Source: Verrucomicrobiales bacterium
Lineage (GTDB): Bacteria; Verrucomicrobiota; Verrucomicrobiia; Limisphaerales; UBA1096
Length of the DNA stretch: 5,086 bases
Assembly: GCA_011523195.1 (NCBI GenBank)
Contig: WTHH01000183.1
Span: 1-5,086, forward strand
Reading direction: 5' to 3'
Below are positions 1 through 5,086 of the stretch, one piece after another. A program made the translations under genes and the position numbers. Numbering within the stretch: the first letter of the stretch is position 1; each line of letters opens with the position of its first letter. Under the pieces are notes generated by a model. The model made no database searches. It was given only the letters and a program-made list of their open reading frames with translations, and was not told the origin of the DNA.

Positions 1-864
1 CATCACCTCCGTCCGCTTGGCCAAGAGGAAAAACTGCTGGTTCGACCAGTCGCCGGAGACCACCACCCGCGCCTGACCAAGTTCCTCCCCGGGCGACACC
101 TCCGCACCGGCCTGCTGCAGGGCGGCGAGATACGCAGCATTGGTGGAGTCATTTCCATTTTTCCAACGGAGCGAGAAGGCATGCGCCTGCCCGGCGAGCA
201 TCTCGTCTAGCGGCCCCGAGGTGGCAACCCGGCCCTTCTCCATGATGATCGCGTGCCGGCAAACATGCTCGATGTCTCCGAGCAAATGCGTCGAGAAAAG
301 CAGCGACTTGCCCGGCCGCTGCGCCAACGACTTGAGCATCGCCAGCATTGCGGTGCGGCCGTCGGGATCCAGCCCGGAGGTCGGCTCGTCGAGCAGCAGC
401 AAATCGGGATCGTGCACCAGCGTGGCCGCCAGCTTGATGCGCTGCACCATGCCGGCCGAATAATTCTCCAACCGCCGGTAACGCGCCTCCTCCAGCCCCA
501 GTCGCGAAAGCAACTCATGGGCGCGGCGCAGCGCGAGCTTGCGAGGCATGCCGTTCAACTCACCGGACAGGCCGACATACTCGATGCCGTTCAGCCCCGG
601 AGTCACGCCCTCTCGCTCCGGCATGTAGCCGATCCGGCCGCGCAACCCGACACCGTGTTCCGCAACGTCCGACCCGAACACGCGCACCGTGCCGTCGGTG
701 TGGCGAACAAGCCCGAGTAGGATTTTGATGAGCGTCGATTTGCCAGCGCCGTTCTGTCCAACCAACCCGATCGCCCCCTGCTCCACCGAAAGCGACACCC
801 CATCCAGCGCCGGCACGGAACCGTACCGGTGGCTCAGGGAATCGATTTCAAACAGAGACGTCAC
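1..864 (-). CDS. ABC transporter ATP-binding protein (ABC-2 exporter type), 3' end beyond window
   Basis: This is the cytoplasmic ATPase subunit of an ABC transporter; it would hydrolyse ATP to drive a membrane permease that is not in the window. I translated the frame by hand, and it stays open for 288 codons to the left edge. Visible motifs are Walker A GQNGAGKST (residues 36-44), YMPER in the Q-loop region (80-84), signature YSAGMVQR (135-142), Walker B LLLLDEP (155-161), D-loop SGLD (163-166) and switch His193 in STH. The YMPE form and the signature resemble single-domain ATPases paired with ABC-2 type permeases (NatA/YxlF-like). Residues 209-288 form the start of a less conserved C-terminal extension. 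The GTG at 864-862 is the only usual start between the in-frame stop at 898-900 and the core; the first in-frame ATG is residue 81, inside the conserved domain. No clear Shine-Dalgarno sequence precedes it. It starts 33 bases after the glycosyltransferase stop, so co-transcription is likely. The cargo is unknown; it does not look like a Wzt-type polysaccharide exporter in the visible part. Confidence 0.93.
   Translation of the reverse strand, partial: MTSLFEIDSLSHRYGSVPALDGVSLSVEQGAIGLVGQNGAGKSTLIKILLGLVRHTDGTVRVFGSDVAEHGVGLRGRIGYMPEREGVTPGLNGIEYVGLSGELNGMPRKLALRRAHELLSRLGLEEARYRRLENYSAGMVQRIKLAATLVHDPDLLLLDEPTSGLDPDGRTAMLAMLKSLAQRPGKSLLFSTHLLGDIEHVCRHAIIMEKGRVATSGPLDEMLAGQAHAFSLRWKNGNDSTNAAYLAALQQAGAEVSPGEELGQARVVVSGDWSNQQFFLLAKRTEVM
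14..25. repeat. Iterated palindrome copy in the ABC ATPase gene
   Basis: CGCTTGGCCAAG contains the perfect ten-base palindrome CTTGGCCAAG (16-25). It encodes LAKR (residues 281-284) in the variable C-terminal extension of the ATPase, in the same frame as the dehydratase copy. Confidence 0.55.
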
Positions 865-897
865 AGAGCAAGCATTAACAATCGTACCGATGAAAAG

Positions 898-2013
898 TTA
901 CAAGGCGCCCCCATCTCCGGCCAAGTTTTCCAGCCAGTCACAGGTCGGGCGAAGCACTTTTTCCCAGCGAAACTCAAACGACCGACGCCAGGCCGCCTCC
1001 CGCAATTGATCGTACCGGTCAGGATCATCGACCAACTGGAGGATTTTTACCGCAATACTTACTGGTGTCTCCCCGGTGCTGACGAGGCCGGTGACCCCAT
1101 CCACAGTCGAGTCCACCAATCCGCCGACCGGATAAACCACCGCCGGGGTCCCCATCGCGTTGGCCTCGATGACGTTCAGCCCCCACCCTTCCCGCACCGA
1201 GGAATGTAAAAGCAGGTGCGCCTTTTGCAATTCAACATTTTTTTCGTCGTCATCAAGATGCTCCTTGAATGTCACCGCATCCGCTTGACCAAGCGACCCG
1301 GCCAGACGACCGAGCAGGTCACGCTCCCAGCCGGAACCGACCACCGTCAACTCAGCCGGGCAACCGGCGGCGTTCAACAGCGCCAACACACGGATCACAT
1401 CGCTGACCCGCTTGTTCGGCGCGAGGCGCGACAGCGCGATGAGTCGCAGCGGCTTGGCCAGGCGCTTGGCCGGTAATTCCGGCAGCGGCTCGGTGTCGGT
1501 TCCGTTGGGCCGAACACTGACCTCGTCCACTCCGTGCTCCAGCAACTGCAACCGTGTCGATTCGGACACCGTCCAAAACGGGACGTCGGCATAAAACTGG
1601 TGGATCAACCTTTCCTGCGTCTGGCCGATCACGCTCGTTGGCCAGCGGTAAAACGATTCCCAAATCGGCCCCAGTACCTCGTGGATATAGGCGATGCAAC
1701 GCGTGCGCGACCACCACTGCGCGAACCACGGGATGCCGTGATGCTGGTCGATCACCAAATCAAACGGCCCGTTTTTTCGGGCAAACAAAAACGCATGAAA
1801 AATCGATGTCCCCGGCCGGCCTCCGCGGACGATACGGATGCCATCGATCTCCGTCTCCGGCTTGGCTCCGTCGAAGTCATTTGCGAACCAGACGACGTTA
1901 TGCCCGCGCCGCGCCAACTCAGCCATGTGCTTGAGCGTGACGCGCTCGGCTCCACCGGCCAGCGGGTTTTCCGGGTCACGCCAGTTGAGCATCAGAAAAC
2001 TCAGCGGCTTCAT
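898..2013 (-). CDS. GT4-family (GT-B fold) glycosyltransferase
   Basis: A 371-residue glycosyltransferase predicted to transfer a sugar from a nucleotide-activated donor to an acceptor at the cytoplasmic side of the membrane; donor and acceptor are unknown. The N-terminal Rossmann domain begins with a hydrophobic strand followed by PLAGGAER (17-24), the glycine-rich loop common in GT4 enzymes. The C-terminal domain starts after a linker near residues 175-190, with RPNGTD (168-173) and SRLAPNKRV (195-203), which carries the Arg/Lys pair expected to bind donor phosphates. The EX7E motif is E275-GWGLNVI-E283. I see no transmembrane segment or signal peptide. I chose the ATG at 2013-2011 because it begins the conserved strand, has GGAAGG seven bases upstream and overlaps the preceding methyltransferase stop as ATGA. 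The in-frame start at 2115 would add 34 residues lying wholly inside that gene. The coupling suggests a shared pathway, probably surface glycan or glycolipid assembly. Two copies of the TTGGCCAA-type palindrome lie inside the gene. Confidence 0.93.
   Translation of the reverse strand: MKPLSFLMLNWRDPENPLAGGAERVTLKHMAELARRGHNVVWFANDFDGAKPETEIDGIRIVRGGRPGTSIFHAFLFARKNGPFDLVIDQHHGIPWFAQWWSRTRCIAYIHEVLGPIWESFYRWPTSVIGQTQERLIHQFYADVPFWTVSESTRLQLLEHGVDEVSVRPNGTDTEPLPELPAKRLAKPLRLIALSRLAPNKRVSDVIRVLALLNAAGCPAELTVVGSGWERDLLGRLAGSLGQADAVTFKEHLDDDEKNVELQKAHLLLHSSVREGWGLNVIEANAMGTPAVVYPVGGLVDSTVDGVTGLVSTGETPVSIAVKILQLVDDPDRYDQLREAAWRRSFEFRWEKVLRPTCDWLENLAGDGGAL
1282..1295. repeat. Iterated palindrome copy read in another frame (glycosyltransferase gene)
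   Basis: CGCTTGACCAAGCG differs at one base (1288) from CGCTTGGCCAAGCG. Here it is read as SLGQA (residues 240-244), a different reading frame from the RLAK-type copies. This argues for a DNA-level rather than a protein-level motif. Confidence 0.5.
1452..1471. repeat. Iterated palindrome, one-and-a-half-copy version in the glycosyltransferase gene
   Basis: GCTTGGCCAGGCGCTTGGCC matches bases 2888-2907 of the dehydratase gene at 19 of 20 positions. It encodes PAKRLAKP (residues 181-188), the linker between the two Rossmann domains of the glycosyltransferase, where sequence constraint is usually low. The two host genes are unrelated. Confidence 0.65.
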
Positions 2014-2738
2014 GCGGCAGCCTTCCCAAACTCCGCGACCATCAAGGCATTCGCATAAGGGAACGGACTCCCGTAGCGACAATCCAGCGCCACCTCGGCG
2101 GTGGTCGGTTCCCATTGCAACCTCCCTGTGCGCCGGATGAAAAATGCCCGGTCGCTCTGCAGTTGGTCGTCAGCGATCATCGCATCGAGCGCGGGATTGT
2201 AGCCGAGCGGCAAGGTCAAAACCAAACGGCCCGTATCTGCCAGCAGCGCTTGGCAAGCGATGATCGCGCGCCTGATTTTTTCGCCGCTGTCGCCGTCGGC
2301 TTCGTCATCGAAACCGATGTGTTCAAAGGTCGAAATCGAAAGGATCAAGTCGAACTGCTCTGCCGGTGAGTATTCCAAAATATCCTCATTCACGACCCCC
2401 TTGCCCCGTTCGAATTTATCGAGAACAACGTGGTCAACATCGCCGTAATGCGACAGGACGTTGCCCACCTCCAGCACGCGCTGACCAGTGTGTCGACTCA
2501 AGTATTCGCGGGCAATCGGCACTTCAACAGCCCGCTCATTGGCCCACGTCATGTTGTAACCATGGTAAAAGAGCGGGAGTGTCTTGTCGGAAAAAGTGAA
2601 CTCGCGCCTGGCCAAGCGCGGGATAATGAACGGCGCGAAGGCACAGCGCAGCGGCTTCATCAACAACTCGCCCGCGCCGAACCGGCGGACAAACCATGAT
2701 ACCTTGCCTAAGCGACTGTTGTACAGGTGCGATGCCAT
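2010..2738 (-). CDS. Class I SAM-dependent methyltransferase, probably glycan-associated
   Basis: A 242-residue methyltransferase that would move a methyl group from S-adenosylmethionine to an unidentified acceptor. The Rossmann-type core is visible: motif I VLEVGNVLSHYG (88-99), the acidic strand VVLDKFE (104-110), DLILSISTFEHIGFD (130-144) and the later strand GRLVLTLPLGYNP (170-182). The block YHGYNMTWANERAVEVPIA (58-76) before motif I, and the GNVLSHY form of motif I, recall methyltransferases I associate with glycosyltransferase clusters; I cannot name the subfamily. The N-terminal 55 residues are basic and variable. The ATG at 2738-2736 lies three bases after the dehydratase stop (TGA GCG ATG), so its translation probably depends on the dehydratase message. 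Its stop overlaps the glycosyltransferase start by ATGA. That arrangement suggests the two products act on the same glycan or lipid-linked sugar, for example by O-methylation of a sugar. The methyl acceptor is inference only. Confidence 0.88.
   Translation of the reverse strand: MASHLYNSRLGKVSWFVRRFGAGELLMKPLRCAFAPFIIPRLARREFTFSDKTLPLFYHGYNMTWANERAVEVPIAREYLSRHTGQRVLEVGNVLSHYGDVDHVVLDKFERGKGVVNEDILEYSPAEQFDLILSISTFEHIGFDDEADGDSGEKIRRAIIACQALLADTGRLVLTLPLGYNPALDAMIADDQLQSDRAFFIRRTGRLQWEPTTAEVALDCRYGSPFPYANALMVAEFGKAAA
2021..2026 (-). promoter_or_regulatory. Shine-Dalgarno sequence of the glycosyltransferase
   Basis: GGAAGG on the minus strand lies seven bases before the ATG at 2013. It sits inside the last codons of the upstream methyltransferase gene, whose stop shares ATGA (2013-2010) with the start. 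This supports start choice at 2013 and points to translational coupling of the two genes. It is the clearest ribosome binding site in the window. Confidence 0.75.
2601..2619. repeat. Iterated palindrome copy in the methyltransferase gene
   Basis: GCGCCTGGCCAAGCGC at 2604-2619 differs at one base from the perfect 16-bp palindrome in the dehydratase gene. The three flanking bases (CTC, 2601-2603) are also shared, giving 18 of 19 identical positions. It encodes PRLARRE (residues 40-46) in the variable N-terminal part of the methyltransferase. Confidence 0.6.
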
Positions 2739-2741
2739 CGC

Positions 2742-4676
2742 TCAACTCGACTGCAGCCTCGTCACAATCTGGTCGACGTCAAAAACACAGCCACCCCACG
2801 AGCCGCCACCCACACCCTGCAGCGCCGCCCATAACCTAGTGTCATCCGGTAACGCCGAGTGCGGCGCGATATCGTCACGCGTCTCGCGCTTGGCCAAGCG
2901 CTTGGCCCCTTCCTCAGCGTCAAACCGATCATCCCCCTCTCCAACAAGGTTCACGAATCCCTCAAGCGAATTGCGGTCGAGTTGAATCGAGATCACATCT
3001 CCGCTTTTCAGTTTGCCGATCGGCCCGCCGGCCAACCCCTCCGGGCCAACATGCCCGATGCACGCGCCGGTTGAGACGCCGGAAAAACGGGCATCGGTCA
3101 CCAACGCAACATGTTTGCCGAACGGCAAAAACTTCAGCGCCGAGGTCAGTTGATACGTCTCCTCCATCCCGGTGCCGATCGGCCCGCAGCCGGTCACGAC
3201 CAGCACATCGCCGGCCTCAATTTCGTTTTGCTTGATCGCCGCGATGGCGTCGTGCTCGCTGGTGAACACCTTGGCCGGGCCTTCGTGCGCGTAGACGCCG
3301 TTTTCGTCAACCAGACTCGGATCGATCGCGGTGCTTTTGATGACCGCCCCCTCGGGCGCGAGGTTGCCGCTCGGGAACATCACCGTACTCGTCAGGCCAC
3401 GATCGCGGGCGCGCTCCGGCGAAAGGATCACGTCGTCGGGATCGACGCCGTCCTGTTCCTTCAAGATTTCGCGGAAGCGCTGGCGGCGCTCGGACTGTTC
3501 CCAGTCGTTTAATTCCTCGTCAATCGTCCTGCCGGTGATGCTGCGCTGACTGGCGTCGATCAGGTTTAACTCGCGCAAATGCAGCATCACCTCCGGCACG
3601 CCCCCGGCCAAAAACACGCGCACAGTCGGGTGATGAGTCGGGCCGTTTGGAAGCACGTCGACAATGCGGGGGACGGCCTTATTGATGGCACTCCAGTCGT
3701 CCACTGTCGGCCGATCGATGCCGGCACAATAGGCGATCGCCGGGATGTGCAGCAGCAGATTCGTCGAACCACCAAATGCAGCGTGCAGCGCCATCGCATT
3801 TTTCAACGCGGCCGGCGTGAGGATATCCCTGAGCGCCGTGCCGTTTTGTTTCATCGCAACGACGGCGTCCGCCGAGCGGGTGGCGATATCGAGCCACACC
3901 GGTTGGCCGGAGGGCGCCAATGCCGAGTGCGGCACGGCCATGCCCATCGCCTCCGCCACGACCTGCGACGTTGCTGCTGTCCCCAAAAACTGGCAACCAC
4001 CACCGGGCGAGGCACACGCCTTGCAGCCCAACTCCGTCGCTTCGTCCAGCGAAAGCATGCCGTGCGAAAACCGGGCGCCGATCGTCTGCACCGCGCCGGC
4101 GTCCTCCCCCGGCTCGGGTGGAAGCGACACGCCGCCGGGAACGATCACACTAGGCAAATCCCCCAACCCGGCGAGTGCCATCATCATGGCCGGCAGTCCC
4201 TTGTCGCAGGTCGCCACACCGAGGATGCCTTTCCGAGTGGGCAGCGAGCGGGCGAGACGACGGAATACCTGCGCAGCATCGTTCCGGTACGGCAGACTGT
4301 CGAACATGCCGACCGTCCCCTGCGTGCGACCGTCGCACGGGTCGGAGCAGTAGGCCGCGAACGGCACGCCGCCGAGTTCGCGCAACCGCTCGGACGCCGC
4401 CTGCGCCTGCAGCGCAATCTCCCAGTGGCCGGTGTGAAATCCCAGCGCAACCGGCTGTCCATCCGAAGCGCGCAACCCGCCCTGCGTGCTCAGCACGAGG
4501 TAATGGTCGCGGCCCAGTTCGGAGGCTTCCCAACCCATGCCGGCACTCTGGGTCATCCCAAAAATGTCACCACTGGGTTTGCTGCGCATCTCCTCCGCGG
4601 AAAGCGGCAGCTTGCCGGCGGGGCCGGGAGCCTTGGTTTGGATGGAAAAAATGTCGTGCGACGCGACGTTGCTCAC
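2742..4676 (-). CDS. yjhG: YjhG/YagF-type D-xylonate dehydratase (IlvD/Edd superfamily)
   Basis: A 644-residue cytoplasmic dehydratase predicted to turn a sugar acid, most likely D-xylonate, into its 2-keto-3-deoxy acid. It matches my memory of E. coli YjhG/YagF (about 655 residues) nearly end to end, including KPSGDIFGMT (33-42), SDPCDGRTQGT (111-121), CDKGLPA (157-163), CKACASPGGGCQFLGT (218-233), HAAFGGSTNLLLHIPAIA (298-315), SERRQRF (395-401) and DARFSGVSTGACIGHVGPE (528-546). By analogy with dihydroxyacid and sugar-acid dehydratases, Cys114, Cys157 and Cys228 are the probable iron-sulfur ligands. Asp158, a carboxylated Lys159 and Glu506 are probable Mg ligands, and Ser532 is the probable catalytic base. 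All are present, so the enzyme looks intact. The start is GTG at 4676-4674: an in-frame TGA lies seven codons upstream and the next Met is residue 30. The start abuts a hairpin and has no evident Shine-Dalgarno sequence. Substrate preference (xylonate, or another pentonate or hexonate) is not fixed by sequence. No aldolase, sugar dehydrogenase or transporter partner is visible. Confidence 0.95.
   Translation of the reverse strand: MSNVASHDIFSIQTKAPGPAGKLPLSAEEMRSKPSGDIFGMTQSAGMGWEASELGRDHYLVLSTQGGLRASDGQPVALGFHTGHWEIALQAQAASERLRELGGVPFAAYCSDPCDGRTQGTVGMFDSLPYRNDAAQVFRRLARSLPTRKGILGVATCDKGLPAMMMALAGLGDLPSVIVPGGVSLPPEPGEDAGAVQTIGARFSHGMLSLDEATELGCKACASPGGGCQFLGTAATSQVVAEAMGMAVPHSALAPSGQPVWLDIATRSADAVVAMKQNGTALRDILTPAALKNAMALHAAFGGSTNLLLHIPAIAYCAGIDRPTVDDWSAINKAVPRIVDVLPNGPTHHPTVRVFLAGGVPEVMLHLRELNLIDASQRSITGRTIDEELNDWEQSERRQRFREILKEQDGVDPDDVILSPERARDRGLTSTVMFPSGNLAPEGAVIKSTAIDPSLVDENGVYAHEGPAKVFTSEHDAIAAIKQNEIEAGDVLVVTGCGPIGTGMEETYQLTSALKFLPFGKHVALVTDARFSGVSTGACIGHVGPEGLAGGPIGKLKSGDVISIQLDRNSLEGFVNLVGEGDDRFDAEEGAKRLAKRETRDDIAPHSALPDDTRLWAALQGVGGGSWGGCVFDVDQIVTRLQSS
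2883..2907. repeat. Iterated palindrome, one-and-a-half-copy version in the dehydratase gene
   Basis: GCGCTTGGCCAAGCGC at 2886-2901 is a perfect 16-bp palindrome. Its left half, GCGCTTGGCC, is repeated 12 bases later at 2898-2907. It encodes AKRLAKR (residues 591-597) in a region where the E. coli YjhG homologue, as I recall it, has an unrelated sequence of equal length. The motif therefore seems to replace sequence in a variable helix rather than insert into it. Related copies lie at 16-25, 1284-1293, 1452-1471 and 2604-2619. Confidence 0.7.
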
Positions 4677-4704
4677 GCGGCGATTGAAGCATCAATCGGC
4701 CCGC
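4677..4704 (-). promoter_or_regulatory. Inverted repeat / RNA hairpin touching the dehydratase start codon
   Basis: A perfect 7-bp inverted repeat, CGATTGA (4681-4687) and TCAATCG (4692-4698), encloses a four-base loop. Outside it, GCGG (4677-4680) can pair with CCGC (4701-4704) across a two-base bulge at 4699-4700, giving an 11-bp interrupted stem. In the minus-strand transcript the stem ends directly at the GTG start of the dehydratase and occupies the place where a Shine-Dalgarno sequence should be. It could limit translation, bind a repressor as DNA, or protect the 3' end of the upstream message. No U-tract follows, so an intrinsic terminator is unlikely. Its function is inferred. Confidence 0.4.
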
Positions 4705-4715
4705 AAAGCGACTCG

Positions 4716-4743
4716 ACTATACCGGGCGCACTGCGCTTGCCAG
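4716..4743 (-). promoter_or_regulatory. Candidate weak sigma70-like promoter for the dehydratase operon
   Basis: On the minus strand, CTGGCA (4743-4738, four of six to TTGACA) is followed after 16 bases by TATAGT (4721-4716, five of six to TATAAT). The -10 box overlaps the stop codon of the upstream methyltransferase gene. A start about seven bases downstream would give a leader of roughly 30 bases made almost entirely of the hairpin beside the GTG start. A match this weak can arise by chance, and the host's promoter consensus is unknown. Confidence 0.22.
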
Positions 4744-5086
4744 CAGTGTCTCGAAATGTGGCTCCTCCTCCTCGCGCGCGACGACACCGACCTCGATCTG
4801 CCCGAACCCGGCCGTCTCGAGCCACTGATGCAGCTCCCCCTCGGCAAAGCCGGGCCAGCGGTCACCGAATAATTCGGCGGCCTTGTCGAACTTATGTTTC
4901 ACAAGGTCGAGAATCATCACCTGCCCGCCCGGCTTGAGAATGCGAAACGCCCCCTCGATCGCCGCTGCGGGATTCTCGGCATGATGCAGCGCCTGGCTGA
5001 GGATCGCGAGGTCCATCGAGGAATCGTCGATGGGTGGACTTTGCAAATCACCCTGCCGAAAATCGAGGTTGGTCAGGCCGTTTTTC
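4717..5086 (-). CDS. C-terminal methyltransferase domain of a probable ArsR-family regulator/methyltransferase, 5' end beyond window
   Basis: The last 122 codons of a gene that begins off the right edge; the frame is open to base 5085, well before the internal TTG at 5046. The visible part is the second half of a class I SAM-dependent methyltransferase: QGD (11-13 of the visible part), SSMDLAILSQALHHAENP (22-39), the strand-loop RILKPGGQVMILDL (48-61), then FGDRWPGFAEGELHQWLETA and a C-terminal PHFETLLASAVRPV. The LSQALHHA plus GF-E-ELH-LE-AGF plus FETLLA combination is typical of proteins that carry an N-terminal ArsR/SmtB winged helix fused to a methyltransferase, some of which lie near genes of the S-adenosylmethionine cycle. 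The helix-turn-helix half is not in this window, so the regulator assignment is an inference. A stand-alone UbiE/Methyltransf_11 enzyme is the alternative. It ends 40 bp before the dehydratase start. Confidence 0.85.
   Translation of the reverse strand, partial: KNGLTNLDFRQGDLQSPPIDDSSMDLAILSQALHHAENPAAAIEGAFRILKPGGQVMILDLVKHKFDKAAELFGDRWPGFAEGELHQWLETAGFGQIEVGVVAREEEEPHFETLLASAVRPV

Noticed and set aside
207..518. A 103-codon minus-strand open frame over the ATPase region
   Set aside because: It is the wrong frame. The other minus-strand frame here gives a clean ABC ATPase with all motifs, open from 864 to the window edge.
865..897. Possible terminator or promoter between the glycosyltransferase and the ATPase
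   Set aside because: The 33-base gap has no stable hairpin with a U-tract and no convincing -35/-10 pair, so read-through is the simpler reading.
253..2058. Several plus-strand open frames of 120-175 codons (253-720, 829-1209, 1534-2058)
   Set aside because: All lie opposite the ATPase, the glycosyltransferase or the end of the methyltransferase, have low-complexity composition, and show no family motif or ribosome binding site I could support.
2014..2115. A 34-residue N-terminal extension of the glycosyltransferase starting at 2115
   Set aside because: It lies wholly inside the upstream methyltransferase gene, is not glycosyltransferase-like, and the ATG at 2013 has a good Shine-Dalgarno sequence and an ATGA overlap.
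2247..2259. CGCTTGGCAAGCG as a further copy of the iterated palindrome
   Set aside because: It lacks one central base and is read in another frame (ACQAL). It is symmetric around a central base but too different to count safely.
3733..3740. GCGATCGC, the cyanobacterial HIP1 palindrome
   Set aside because: I found one clear copy, which is expected by chance in GC-rich coding sequence, and nothing else here points to a cyanobacterium.
3579..4937. A 452-codon open frame on the plus strand, opposite the dehydratase
   Set aside because: It is antisense to a strongly conserved enzyme and runs across its start and into the next gene. It is rich in Arg and His, has no recognisable motif, and is explained by the scarcity of stops opposite GC-rich codons.
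5013..5033. Inverted repeat CCATCGA / TCGATGG with a 7-base loop
   Set aside because: It lies inside the coding part of the methyltransferase (around IDDSSMD) and is explained by codon choice.

Overview
The window is a dense bacterial gene block. All five genes lie on the minus strand, so transcription runs from the right end to the left end. Base composition is GC-rich (roughly 60% by eye). GTG starts, short intergenic gaps and one ATGA overlap are normal bacterial features. No rRNA, tRNA or mobile-element gene is present to fix the taxon. A regulator-methyltransferase fusion of the ArsR type, a YjhG-type sugar-acid dehydratase and glycan-type genes suggest a free-living Gram-negative bacterium, possibly of the Planctomycetes/Verrucomicrobia kind or a proteobacterium. 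That placement is an inference of low confidence.

Layout in transcription order: (1) 5086-4717, the C-terminal methyltransferase part of a probable ArsR-family regulator/methyltransferase, cut by the window edge. (2) 4676-2742, a complete 644-residue IlvD/Edd-superfamily dehydratase closely resembling E. coli YjhG/YagF (D-xylonate dehydratase). Its GTG start directly abuts an RNA hairpin, with a weak promoter-like sequence upstream. (3) 2738-2010, a class I SAM-dependent methyltransferase starting three bases after the dehydratase stop. (4) 2013-898, a GT4-family glycosyltransferase that overlaps gene 3 by ATGA and has a good Shine-Dalgarno sequence. (5) 864-1, an ABC-transporter ATPase of the ABC-2 exporter type, cut by the left window edge at residue 288. 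Almost every base is coding; the longest gap is 40 bp, and no intrinsic terminator was seen.

Genes 3 and 4 are the most clearly coupled pair and probably work together on a surface glycan or glycolipid. The dehydratase belongs to sugar-acid catabolism, and its place just ahead of them is unusual. The ATPase needs a permease that should lie off the left end.

The most unexpected signal is at DNA level. A palindrome with consensus GCGCTTGGCCAAGCGC recurs, exactly or with one change in its ten-base core, five times in about 5 kb. It occurs in four unrelated genes, mostly at variable protein positions and in two reading frames. In the dehydratase and the glycosyltransferase it appears as a 20-base, one-and-a-half-copy version matching at 19 of 20 positions. 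This looks like a genome-wide iterated palindrome comparable in kind to cyanobacterial HIP1, but one window cannot prove that. I see no defence, CRISPR or other novel multi-gene system here.
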